Below are positions 1-5,301 of a stretch of 6,114 nucleotides of DNA, piece after piece. Origin of the DNA: an uncultured Capnocytophaga sp. (GTDB lineage: Bacteria; Bacteroidota; Bacteroidia; Flavobacteriales; Flavobacteriaceae); NCBI RefSeq assembly GCF_937936315.1, contig NZ_CALGWU010000028.1, positions 1 to 6,114 on the forward strand, written 5' to 3'. The notes beneath the pieces were generated by a model that was not told where the DNA came from, did not search any database, and saw only the letters and a program-made list of their open reading frames with translations. Both the position numbers and the translations under genes were made by a program. Each line of letters begins with the position of its first letter. Position 1 is the stretch's first letter.

Positions 1-145
1 TGGAGGTTTTCACCTCTTTATCGGTTGAAGCATACAAAACAGTGTATTGTTCTGTTCCTAATTGTTTTTCGCTAAGGGCAGCAGAAAGATACGCTAGTTC
101 CCAATTGGCGAACTTGTCTAAAATGATGAATACGATTTTTTTCAT
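1..145 (-). CDS. DJ-1/PfpI-family protein (type 1 glutamine amidotransferase-like), N-terminal fragment
   Basis: Only the first 48 codons are inside the window; the gene continues past position 1. The start is the ATG at 145-143, 17 bases after the stop of the upstream membrane-protein gene, so the two are probably cotranscribed. The product opens with a hydrophobic beta strand (KKIVFIIL), then DKFANWELAYLSAAL, followed by a second strand (YTVLYAS) and DKEVKT. This strand, then F/YA(D/N)WE, then strand pattern is characteristic of the DJ-1/PfpI superfamily, notably the YdeA/YoaZ-like branch. The nucleophile-elbow cysteine of the family would lie around residue 100, outside the window, so activity (deglycase, protease-like or none) cannot be judged. 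The call is by recognition of the N-terminal motif; the exact subfamily is uncertain. Confidence 0.75.
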   Translation of the reverse strand, partial: MKKIVFIILDKFANWELAYLSAALSEKQLGTEQYTVLYASTDKEVKTS

Positions 146-162
146 TGCAATAATTTAATTTA

Positions 163-813
163 TTAGACATATCTTTCATAATAGATAGTCTTTAAAATTT
201 TGATAAATCTTCTTTTAGAATTCAATTTGTCTAATATATATGGTTTTAGAATCATCTCCTCAAAAAAGATAATTAATGTAAGTAGAAGAAGTAGGATTAA
301 TAGTAATAAAAAATCATTTAGGTCTTTAAAGAATTTTTCTATATAGTCTTTAAATAAAAAACCTATTAATCCAACTACGAAAATAGTAATTTTATAGTCA
401 TATTTTATTTCTTTAGTAAATTCTTCATAGTTGTCAATTAAGAAGGATAGTTTTTCCTTTCCTAAATTCACTCCTAACAGCTTTTCTAACTCTTTTTTTT
501 GAATTTTCAAACCCCAATTCTTTTTAAAATTTCCTTTTTTGTTAATTACATATTTATATTTTTGTAAAACAATTTGTTTTTGTTTTTTAATGAAAAATAT
601 ACTTAATAAGACCATAATTATTAGACTTAGTATATAAAATATTATTGCTAATATAGATGATTGTGAAAAATGGAAATAGGAACTAAGAATGAGAAAAAAT
701 ATAGGAACTATAAAAGCATACCAATATTTGAAAATAATTCGCTTATTTATTAAATTCCATAAGGAAATATTTTTATTATAACTATAGATTTCTTGTAATA
801 AAATATTTTGCAT
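163..813 (-). CDS. Four-helix integral membrane protein, function unknown
   Basis: The 216-residue product is not recognised. It shows two hydrophobic hairpins: segments at about residues 30-48 and 53-75, then a strongly basic loop (about 76-107, many K), an amphipathic stretch (108-140), and two more segments at about 141-156 and 165-188. The last is almost pure L/I, followed by FFEE and a basic tail. The positive-inside rule would place the long basic central loop and the C-terminus in the cytoplasm. The start is ATG 813-811, preceded by an A-rich leader with no clear Shine-Dalgarno. The gene is far more AT-rich than its neighbours: 10 G/C in 60 bases at 181-240 and 11 in 60 at 601-660. That may reflect recent acquisition or just membrane-protein codon content. 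It sits directly downstream of candidate immunity genes; a role against a membrane-acting toxin is possible but is only inference. Confidence 0.7.
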   Translation of the reverse strand: MQNILLQEIYSYNKNISLWNLINKRIIFKYWYAFIVPIFFLILSSYFHFSQSSILAIIFYILSLIIMVLLSIFFIKKQKQIVLQKYKYVINKKGNFKKNWGLKIQKKELEKLLGVNLGKEKLSFLIDNYEEFTKEIKYDYKITIFVVGLIGFLFKDYIEKFFKDLNDFLLLLILLLLLTLIIFFEEMILKPYILDKLNSKRRFIKILKTIYYERYV

Positions 814-882
814 AAGTATTTATTTTAGCTTTAAACCTTTCTATATCTGATATTAAACAATATAAATACACCAATGTGTGAC

Positions 883-1254
883 CTATTCTTTTTCTTCTAA
901 AGTAGCTTCTGAAAGTAATTCATTAAAGCTATTAGCTATTTTGCGAGTAGATTTATCGTCAAGCCAATAGTCCCAAACTGACCCATCGGAGAGGTTGAAG
1001 TATAGTCTGGAGTCATCACCTAGACTACCAAAAACAAAAGTGTTTTCAGTATTAGGTTTATCAAGATATTGTAGTAATTGCCACGCTTGATAGTCTCTGC
1101 TCAGCTTTTCAAAAAGGAGGTTACGATTTTTAATATCCAAATCTTTACCTTTGTACTGATAAAGGCAATATAAATCAAAACTGTTGAGGATTTCCTTGTA
1201 AAGAGCAGGAAGTTCAAAGGAATGTTTTTGTTCTGTTTCTGTAATTCTATTCAT
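883..1254 (-). CDS. SMI1/KNR4 (SUKH) domain protein, probable toxin-immunity protein
   Basis: The 123-residue product fits the SUKH fold. A short N-terminal helix leads into FELPALYKEIL (about residues 13-23), matching the family's LPxxYKExL signature. The core strand block at about 74-98 (FGSLGDDSRLYFNLSDGSVW) gives the typical 'G-D-G/D ... Y-F-D ... G-x-V-W' pattern. The terminal helix IANSFNELL (106-114) matches the usual 'A-x-S-F-x-E-F-L' ending. SUKH proteins are known immunity proteins for diverse nuclease and other polymorphic toxins and often occur in polyimmunity arrays, which fits the neighbourhood. The partner toxin cannot be named. The start is ATG 1254-1252; the gap to the preceding gene's stop is 20 bases, suggesting one operon. 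The middle (residues 30-70) is not diagnostic. Confidence 0.78.
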   Translation of the reverse strand: MNRITETEQKHSFELPALYKEILNSFDLYCLYQYKGKDLDIKNRNLLFEKLSRDYQAWQLLQYLDKPNTENTFVFGSLGDDSRLYFNLSDGSVWDYWLDDKSTRKIANSFNELLSEATLEEKE

Positions 1255-1274
1255 ATTTTTATTTATTAAATAAT

Positions 1275-1766
1275 CTAAGTTAATTGTATTTCTTCTGCGT
1301 CTTCTAAGTTTTCTATTAGGATAGGGGTTTCTTCTTCAAAGTGAAAAGAAACGCCATAAGGCTCGCAAAAGCTAAAACCTCCTTCAGCAAAATGCAATAT
1401 CCATTCTTTGTTGTCATAAAATAGGAACTGCGGACTTTCAAAAGGAACTTCCTGTAAGGGAACACTTAACAAACGTTTTTCTTCATCTGAAAGATGAAAG
1501 CCTTCTGAGCTTATTAGCAGTTGTTCTTGAAAATAAGAAAGAGCCTTGGCAACCAACTTATCTGCGTAGGCAAGGATTTTTTCAATAAAAGCAATAGTAT
1601 CAGGTGTGATGTTTTCACTTTTGCTAAACACAGAAAAAGGAAGCTCTAGGGTTTCTTTATAGAAATCACTCTCCCAAAGGAATGAGGCCTCCCAAAAATA
1701 TGCTTCTTCGACTTTTTCTTTGAAAGTAAGAGTGCCAAACTTGGTGATATAACTTGATATGCTCAT
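1275..1766 (-). CDS. Acidic candidate immunity protein (163 aa), parent of the truncated copy at 2268-2402
   Basis: The ATG at 1766-1764 (protein begins MSISSYITKFG) is chosen over one four codons upstream for two reasons. It overlaps the stop of the upstream gene as ATGA, a classic coupling arrangement, and the second copy of this sequence is conserved only up to this ATG. The 163-residue acidic protein has no signal peptide or membrane segment. A beta-rich N-terminus carries WEASFLWESDFYKETLELP, followed by a helix at about 55-85. Its C-terminal part, with W122 and then EPYGVSFHF and a final acidic segment, loosely recalls the DUF2004/DUF2262/DUF6985 group of presumed immunity proteins, where a 'W...HG-x-x-V-x-F' block closes the domain. 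That family assignment is weak. The context (SUKH downstream, membrane-anchored candidate upstream, NTF2 immunity gene nearby) supports an immunity role by association. Confidence 0.6.
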   Translation of the reverse strand: MSISSYITKFGTLTFKEKVEEAYFWEASFLWESDFYKETLELPFSVFSKSENITPDTIAFIEKILAYADKLVAKALSYFQEQLLISSEGFHLSDEEKRLLSVPLQEVPFESPQFLFYDNKEWILHFAEGGFSFCEPYGVSFHFEEETPILIENLEDAEEIQLT

Positions 1767-1767
1767 T
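1637..1767. repeat. Direct repeat copy 1 (131 bp, inside intact gene)
   Basis: This copy covers the first 43 codons of the intact 163-residue gene plus one base before its ATG. It matches 2273-2403 at a constant offset of 636 bases, with three mismatches that I can see (at 1649 and two near 1704-1710), about 98% identity. The high identity suggests a recent duplication or ongoing gene conversion. Confidence 0.92.
1763..1766 (-). other. ATGA stop/start overlap
   Basis: On the minus strand the four bases read ATGA. The TGA ends the membrane-anchored protein gene and the ATG starts the 163-residue protein. Such overlaps usually mean translational coupling, so the two proteins are probably made in fixed proportion and may act on related targets. 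Confidence 0.75.
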
Positions 1768-2173
1768 GCTTTAACCAATTAATTTCTTCTTTACTAAGGA
1801 GAAAGTATTTATATACAAAGTTTTCGCAGGCTTCTTGTTCGCTATCAAAAGACTGTTCATCAGAGAAACTATGCCAATCGGCAAGGCATACGACCCATTG
1901 GTTTTCTCGTTGCAGAAAACAAGTGTTATCCACAGCTAGGCTGCCACTCTCAAAAGTATCAGTCTTGAAATAGCACCAAGAAGGGTTGTAGTTTAGGTTT
2001 TCTAAAGTTTGTAACAACTCTTTAAACGATGAGATAGGGAGCTGTTCTTTTATTTGGGTTAAAAGCTGTTGTCTTTTCATTTTTTCTTGTTTCTTTTTCT
2101 TGGAAAACCAAATGAGTATAAACGCCCAAGCCAAAAGAGCTATTAATGGAGGGGCAAGTATATTGTAATTCAC
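1763..2173 (-). CDS. Membrane-anchored small protein, candidate immunity protein
   Basis: The 136-residue product starts with one hydrophobic helix (about residues 5-23, ILAPPLIALLAWAFILIWF) followed at once by SKKKKQ. That predicts an inner-membrane anchor with the rest in the cytoplasm. The soluble part has a helix (35-60), then a compact beta region with CYFKTD, SLAVDNTC and a WVVCLADW strand. It ends with SFDSEQEACENFVYKYFLL, a 'F-x-S-E-x-x-A-C-x-x-F' ending that I associate with small immunity-type proteins, though I cannot name the family. The start is GTG at 2173-2171, uncommon in this phylum; an in-frame stop lies 21 bases upstream and no upstream ATG is available. The next internal ATG (residue 32) would delete the membrane anchor, so GTG is preferred. 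It overlaps its downstream neighbour by ATGA. The function is inferred from context only. Confidence 0.62.
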   Translation of the reverse strand: MNYNILAPPLIALLAWAFILIWFSKKKKQEKMKRQQLLTQIKEQLPISSFKELLQTLENLNYNPSWCYFKTDTFESGSLAVDNTCFLQRENQWVVCLADWHSFSDEQSFDSEQEACENFVYKYFLLSKEEINWLKQ

Positions 2174-2207
2174 AAGAGTAAAATTGTATTTTTAAATTTC
2201 AAACATT

Positions 2208-2276
2208 CTATTTTTCAGGGTCTCTGTTTTCGGCCAAATATTGTTCTTTGATTTCACAACTTCTTCATCAACAAGG
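2208..2276 (-). pseudogene. 3'-end remnant of an NTF2-fold (RhsIA-like) immunity gene
   Basis: In one minus-strand frame, 2252-2208 encodes IKEQYLAENRDPEK followed by TAG. The end of the intact NTF2-type protein at 3512-3961 is IKEQYLPENRDPEKW. At DNA level 2212-2252 matches 3534-3574 at 37 of 41 positions. Further upstream, in another frame, LVDEEVVK (2276-2253 region) resembles LVEDRWLL of the intact protein, with about 7 bases missing. The remnant therefore appears frameshifted as well as beheaded. It has no start and an in-frame TGA at 2267-2265. The remnant is fused directly to the truncated immunity gene with no spacer. Confidence 0.85.
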
Positions 2277-2402
2277 AAGCTCTAAGGTTTCTTTATAGAA
2301 ATCACTCTCCCAAAGGAATGAGGCCTCCCAAAAATATGCATCTTCTACTTTTTCTTTGAAAGTAAGAGTGCCAAACTTGGTGATATAACTTGATATGCTC
2401 AT
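2268..2402 (-). pseudogene. Truncated second copy of the 163-residue candidate immunity gene (5' end only)
   Basis: Reading from ATG 2402-2400, the frame gives MSISSYITKFG through ELP, identical to the intact paralogue except for one E-to-D change. It then gives a single C and a TGA at 2270-2268, 44 residues in all against 163 in the intact gene. The start lies 19 bases after the stop of the YhcG-type nuclease gene. The C-terminal three-quarters, including the W/EPYGVSFHF region, is absent and replaced by the 3' end of another gene. The short product, if made, should not fold as the full domain, so it is called a pseudogene. It may still act as a donor for recombination with the intact copy. 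Confidence 0.88.
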
Positions 2403-2403
2403 T
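2273..2403. repeat. Direct repeat copy 2 (131 bp, inside truncated gene)
   Basis: This is the partner of 1637-1767 in the same orientation. Homology stops just outside the start codon on one side. On the other it stops within the CTTCCTT that precedes unrelated sequence, where the junction with the NTF2-gene remnant lies. One substitution changes the second E of KVEEAYF to D (KVEDAYF); the others are silent or near-silent. Confidence 0.92.
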
Positions 2404-2421
2404 CCGCTAATTGTTATATGT

Positions 2422-3483
2422 TTATAGGGTTTTATGCTTATTTTTTTCAAATTCAACGATAGTGTTATCAATAATTTCTTTGAGCTGGTAAGAGGCAATG
2501 CCCAGCGGCTTGTTTACATCGGTGAGAGACCATTCTACCAGCAATTCGTCTTTATCTTTACAGATGAGTAGCCCAATAGTAGGATTGTCGCCTTCTCCAC
2601 GCAAGAGTTTATCAATGGCAGTTACATAGAAGTTCAATTTTCCGATATATTCAGGAACGAAAAGTGTTACTTTGAGTTCTACCACTACATAGCACTTCAT
2701 CGGAATATGGTAAAAAATGAGGTCGGGGAAAAAGCTCTGTCCTTCGGGCATACGCAACTCCATTTGTCGCCCAACAAAAGCGAATCCTTGTCCTAATTCC
2801 AACAAAAAGCGAGTAATGTTTTGCATCAAAGCCTCTTCAAGCGCTCGTTCGGAATAGTCTTTGGCAAGGGAAAGAAAATCGAAATTATAAGGGTCTTTGA
2901 GGATTTCGGTAGCCAAATTAGCTTGAGGGATAGGCAATTGAGTGTCAAAATTGCTAATAGCTTTCCCTTGTCGTTCAAAGAGGTTACTTTCTATGGTATG
3001 CACTAATTGTACCCTGCTCCAATTATGATAGATCGTCTGCTTGATATAGAATAGAGCCTCAGAAATAGAGTTACATTTTCTCATTATTTCAGTATGGTGT
3101 CTCCAAGGTATTAAGCCAAAATCTTTAGGCATCTCTAAAAAGCTACCAACTTGGTAGCTTTTTGTAAGTTCTTGATAATAAAATAAATACCATTGTCTTA
3201 TGTTTTTAATATTGGCTACAGAAAAACCAGTAGCTTCAGGGAAAGCTTCTTTCAAATCCAAACTTAGTTGGTTGATAAAGCCACTACCCCAAGCCTTTTC
3301 GGTTTGCATTTTTACAATATCACTACCCAAGCTCCAGTAGAACTCTAAAAGGGCAGTATTCACCTTTATGGCTGTTTTGATTTGCGATTGCTGGAATCGT
3401 TGTTTGATTTCTATCAGCCATTGGTGGTATTCTTTATTGGGGAGGTTTTGTGCTCCAAAGGTAAAAGTAGGGGCTTCTTTCAT
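2422..3483 (-). CDS. YhcG/DUF1016-family PDDEXK nuclease
   Basis: The 353-residue product is full length for this family. The N-terminal helical DUF1016_N region runs to about residue 160. It has the typical LLEFYWSLGSDIV (45-57), WGSGFINQLSLDLKEAFP (65-81), GFSVANIKNIRQWYLFY (86-102) and IPWRHH (125-130) blocks. The C-terminal nuclease domain (about 190-340) carries FFPDLIFYH (251-259) and CYVVVELKV (264-272), giving the PD-(D/E)xK triad D254, E269 and K271. Next come PEYIGKLNFYVTAID and DNPTIGLLICK. All expected catalytic residues are present, so it is probably active. DUF1016 proteins are predicted DNA nucleases, often found near type I restriction-modification genes or in mobile regions; their physiological role is not settled. 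No restriction genes are visible here. The start is ATG 3483-3481, 28 bases after the NTF2-type gene. Confidence 0.93.
   Translation of the reverse strand: MKEAPTFTFGAQNLPNKEYHQWLIEIKQRFQQSQIKTAIKVNTALLEFYWSLGSDIVKMQTEKAWGSGFINQLSLDLKEAFPEATGFSVANIKNIRQWYLFYYQELTKSYQVGSFLEMPKDFGLIPWRHHTEIMRKCNSISEALFYIKQTIYHNWSRVQLVHTIESNLFERQGKAISNFDTQLPIPQANLATEILKDPYNFDFLSLAKDYSERALEEALMQNITRFLLELGQGFAFVGRQMELRMPEGQSFFPDLIFYHIPMKCYVVVELKVTLFVPEYIGKLNFYVTAIDKLLRGEGDNPTIGLLICKDKDELLVEWSLTDVNKPLGIASYQLKEIIDNTIVEFEKNKHKTL
3137..3163. repeat. Perfect 13-bp inverted repeat within the DUF1016 gene
   Basis: The left arm AAAAAGCTACCAA (3137-3149) and its exact complement (3151-3163) flank one central base. The RNA of either strand could form a strong hairpin ending in a U-run, like a compact intrinsic terminator. 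It lies inside the coding sequence at the codons for KSYQVGSFLE (residues about 108-117), at the junction just before the conserved IPWRHH block. Because it sits mid-gene, a terminator role in the sense direction would truncate the message. Whether it has any function is unknown. Confidence 0.85.
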
Positions 3484-3511
3484 TGTGGTTGTTTTAAGAA
3501 TTTTGATAAGT

Positions 3512-3961
3512 TTATATAATTACACTCTTCCACTTTTCAGGATCTCTGTTTTCAGGCAAATACTGTTCTTTGATAGTATCTAATAGCCAGCGATCTTCTA
3601 CGAGTTTGTACTTGTACTCGCGCTTGTAATTCATTTTTGCATACTCTCTGTCGGTAAATATAGAGGCTTTTTTACCCGTGATTTGCACTTCGGTAATGCT
3701 TTCTTTAGAAGGGTCGTAGTTAGGAGGAAAGCCGTGACAGGTGTACTGAGCGCCGCCATATTTGCGCTCGCGTTCGGTGATGTATTCCTTATAAATAGGG
3801 ATACGCAGCTCTGTTTGTTGCTCACAAAAGTCTTCCCAAGAAAGCGTTTTCTTTTTCTCCACTTCTTCTTCGTCAACTCTGTTGGCTTCTGTTTCCCAGT
3901 CGTACATCGCTTGCAAGAAGGCAGTGAAACGCTGGCGTAGGGTTTGTTCTGTTTCTGTCAT
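3512..3961 (-). CDS. NTF2-fold immunity protein, RhsIA-like
   Basis: The 149-residue soluble protein resembles the NTF2-fold immunity family (RhsIA type). An N-terminal helix (about 5-25) and a charged linker lead to IYKEYITERERKYG (56-69). The hallmark CHGFPPNYDPSKESITEVQI (75-94) follows, matching the family's 'F-x-x-P-P-x-Y-D-P-x-x-E-x-I-x-x-V' block. It ends with paired strands KKASIFTDREY and YKYKLVEDRWLLDTIKE. Family members neutralise C-terminal toxin domains of Rhs and other polymorphic toxins by direct binding in the cytoplasm. No Rhs or other toxin is in the window, so it appears orphan. The start ATG 3961-3959 is 6 bases after the VOC gene stop, indicating cotranscription. A 3' remnant of a second copy lies at 2208-2276. 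Confidence 0.8.
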   Translation of the reverse strand: MTETEQTLRQRFTAFLQAMYDWETEANRVDEEEVEKKKTLSWEDFCEQQTELRIPIYKEYITERERKYGGAQYTCHGFPPNYDPSKESITEVQITGKKASIFTDREYAKMNYKREYKYKLVEDRWLLDTIKEQYLPENRDPEKWKSVII

Positions 3962-3967
3962 TTTGGA

Positions 3968-4387
3968 TTATAATTTTAAATTGTCATTTTCGTCAAACTC
4001 CCAAAAAGGATTATAAGCAACTTCAAAGAGGTAGCCGTCCAAGTCCTTGAAATAGCCGCTATATCCACCCCAAAATACTTTTTGAGCTGGCTTGACAATA
4101 GTAGCTCCTAATTCACTGACCTTAGATAAAACAGCATCTACTTCTGCTTCCGATTTGGCATTATAACTAATTGTTATTCCTGCAAATGTACTTGACTGAT
4201 AAGGTAGCGTAGTATCTTCGGAGAGTTCTTGTAAAGGATATAATCCTAATACAATTCCTCCCAAAGGGAAAAGAGCATACTCCTCCATACTTTTGTCCGA
4301 CTTCTGCCAGCCTAAGTTCTCATAAAAGGCAAGAGCTTTCTTAAAGTCGCGGACACCTAAAGTGATAAGTGTAAATTTCTGTCTCAT
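3968..4387 (-). CDS. VOC-family (glyoxalase/bleomycin-resistance fold) protein
   Basis: The 139-residue product has the paired beta-alpha-beta-beta-beta modules of the vicinal oxygen chelate superfamily. Module 1 contains FTLITLGVRDFKKALAFYENLGW (residues 5-27) and the strand GIVLGLYP. Module 2 contains FAGITISYN (68-76), the helix SEAEVDAVLSKVSELGA and the closing GYFKDLDGYLFEVAYNP (111-127). The usual first-strand His/Gln metal ligand is replaced by T or other residues, while the C-terminal Glu (E122) is kept. Metal-dependent lyase activity is therefore doubtful, and a ligand-binding or lost-metal role is possible. This subfamily is common as a stand-alone small protein of unknown substrate. 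The start is ATG 4387-4385, 16 bases after the upstream gene's stop. Confidence 0.92.
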   Translation of the reverse strand: MRQKFTLITLGVRDFKKALAFYENLGWQKSDKSMEEYALFPLGGIVLGLYPLQELSEDTTLPYQSSTFAGITISYNAKSEAEVDAVLSKVSELGATIVKPAQKVFWGGYSGYFKDLDGYLFEVAYNPFWEFDENDNLKL

Positions 4388-4403
4388 TTTTTAATATTTT
4401 TCT

Positions 4404-4898
4404 TTATAAAGTTCCTTTTTCTTTGCACCATAGGTGATATTCCTTAAGCCAAAGCCGCCAATCCTCGGGACAATGATAGGTATCCATATACTTTTCTTGT
4501 TCTTCTATGCTTAAAGAATGCCAATATTCCAAAAAAGTGTCTCTATAATGCTCTTGATAGCCCTGATTCCAGCGAGGAGCCCCATAGAAACTATGAGGAA
4601 AGACAATCCAAAACGGAAATACTTCTTTATACTCCTCTATTTCCTTCTTAAAATGCTCCCTTTTGTCTTCTTCATAGAATGTTATTTGTACAAAAAAGAG
4701 TTTGTTGGCTTCTCTTGTAATCTGGATTTGTCCTTTGCTAAGGCTATAAGGCGCTTTGCTAAAGAAATGCCTAATACTTTTGGGACTAACCTCTCTTTCT
4801 GCTGCCTCTATACGCTTATAGAGGGCTACAGGGATAAAGAAGTCATACCCAAAAATAGGATAGGTTTTACAAAAGAAATTTTTGAGCTTTGAGAACAT
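4404..4898 (-). CDS. Hypothetical protein, W/Y-rich, 164 aa
   Basis: The family is not recognised. The product has no membrane segment or convincing signal peptide, although residues 1-26 are hydrophobic-aromatic. It is rich in aromatic residues (many F, Y, W). A beta-rich half (about 50-75) contains KGQIQI and KLFFVQITFYEE, followed by a charged helix (78-92) and EVFPFWIVFP (92-101). The aromatic C-terminal region has YRDTFLEYWHSL, EEQEKYMDTYHCPEDW and LKEYHLW. The 'E-x-Y ... Y-x-x-P-E-x-W' style ending resembles other small uncharacterised Bacteroidota proteins near immunity loci, but that is an impression only. The start is ATG 4898-4896, 9 bases after the stop of the MmcQ/YjbR gene, so it is in the same operon. 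Coding status is well supported by spacing and open frame. Confidence 0.6.
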   Translation of the reverse strand: MFSKLKNFFCKTYPIFGYDFFIPVALYKRIEAAEREVSPKSIRHFFSKAPYSLSKGQIQITREANKLFFVQITFYEEDKREHFKKEIEEYKEVFPFWIVFPHSFYGAPRWNQGYQEHYRDTFLEYWHSLSIEEQEKYMDTYHCPEDWRLWLKEYHLWCKEKGTL

Positions 4899-4907
4899 AA
4901 TCTTGAA

Positions 4908-5261
4908 TTAACTAATTAACACTTCTCTTTCTTTCTTGGGGACTTTGGCAAGTACTTGGTCGTAAGAGTGCTGTATCATCTCCTTGATAAGGGTAGGGGG
5001 TAAGCCTTCTAAAAGTACAGTATTCCAATGTTTTTTGTTGAGGTGGTAGCCTGCCACAATCTTGTTAGGAAACTCCTCGCGGAGTTCTATCGCACGCTCG
5101 GGGTCGCATTTGAGACTCACCCGCAAAGGTACTGATTCTAAACTTGTAAGCACAAAAATACGATTACAAATCCGAAATACTAAAATATCCTCGCCAAAAG
5201 GCATATCCTCCGTAGCGAAAGGCATAGAAAGACAACTGTCTCTAAGTTCTTCTAAGTTCAT
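4908..5261 (-). CDS. MmcQ/YjbR-family (DUF419) protein
   Basis: The 117-residue product matches the family in length and motif order. It has an N-terminal helix, then PFGEDILVFRICNRIFVL (21-38), the strand LRVSLKCDPERAIELRE (46-62), AGYHLNKKHWNTVLLEG (70-86) and a C-terminal helix LIKEMIQHSYDQVLAKVP (91-108). The K-C-D-P-E, G-Y-H-x-N-K-x-H-W-N and S-Y-D-x-V blocks are diagnostic. The family has a CyaY-like alpha/beta fold and is annotated as DNA-binding by structure; its biological role is unclear. Local base composition is much richer in G/C than most of the window (33 of 60 at 5041-5100). The start is ATG 5261-5259. The 40-base gap upstream shows no promoter I can identify. Confidence 0.93.
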   Translation of the reverse strand: MNLEELRDSCLSMPFATEDMPFGEDILVFRICNRIFVLTSLESVPLRVSLKCDPERAIELREEFPNKIVAGYHLNKKHWNTVLLEGLPPTLIKEMIQHSYDQVLAKVPKKEREVLIS

Positions 5262-5301
5262 TTTATTTAGATAAAAGATTTCAGTAATTAGTTATTAGGT
5301 T

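Noticed and set aside
493..500. Run of eight T (A in the coding strand) as a phase-variation tract
   Set aside because: Such a run is expected in a gene this AT-rich and lysine-rich, it sits mid-gene, and there is no sign of a shifted alternative frame.
814..882. Promoter or terminator in the 69-base gap between the SUKH and membrane-protein genes
   Set aside because: Only short weak palindromes are present (for example ATATC-T-GATAT and ACAC-CAAT-GTGT), and I see no good TTG...TAnnTTTG Bacteroidota promoter at proper spacing.
2403..2498. Possible 32-residue N-terminal extension of the truncated copy
   Set aside because: It would lie out of frame inside the end of the DUF1016 gene, and homology to the intact copy begins exactly at the ATG at 2402.
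3137..3163. Intrinsic terminator call for the perfect inverted repeat
   Set aside because: It lies in the middle of an intact, conserved coding sequence, so it is reported only as an inverted repeat.
3631..3940. Open frames on both strands overlapping the NTF2-type gene
   Set aside because: They have basic, motif-free sequences and are fully contained in a gene with clear family motifs.
4518..4892. 124-codon open frame on the plus strand
   Set aside because: It lies wholly antisense to the 164-aa gene, has no plausible leader or family signature, and all supported genes run the other way.
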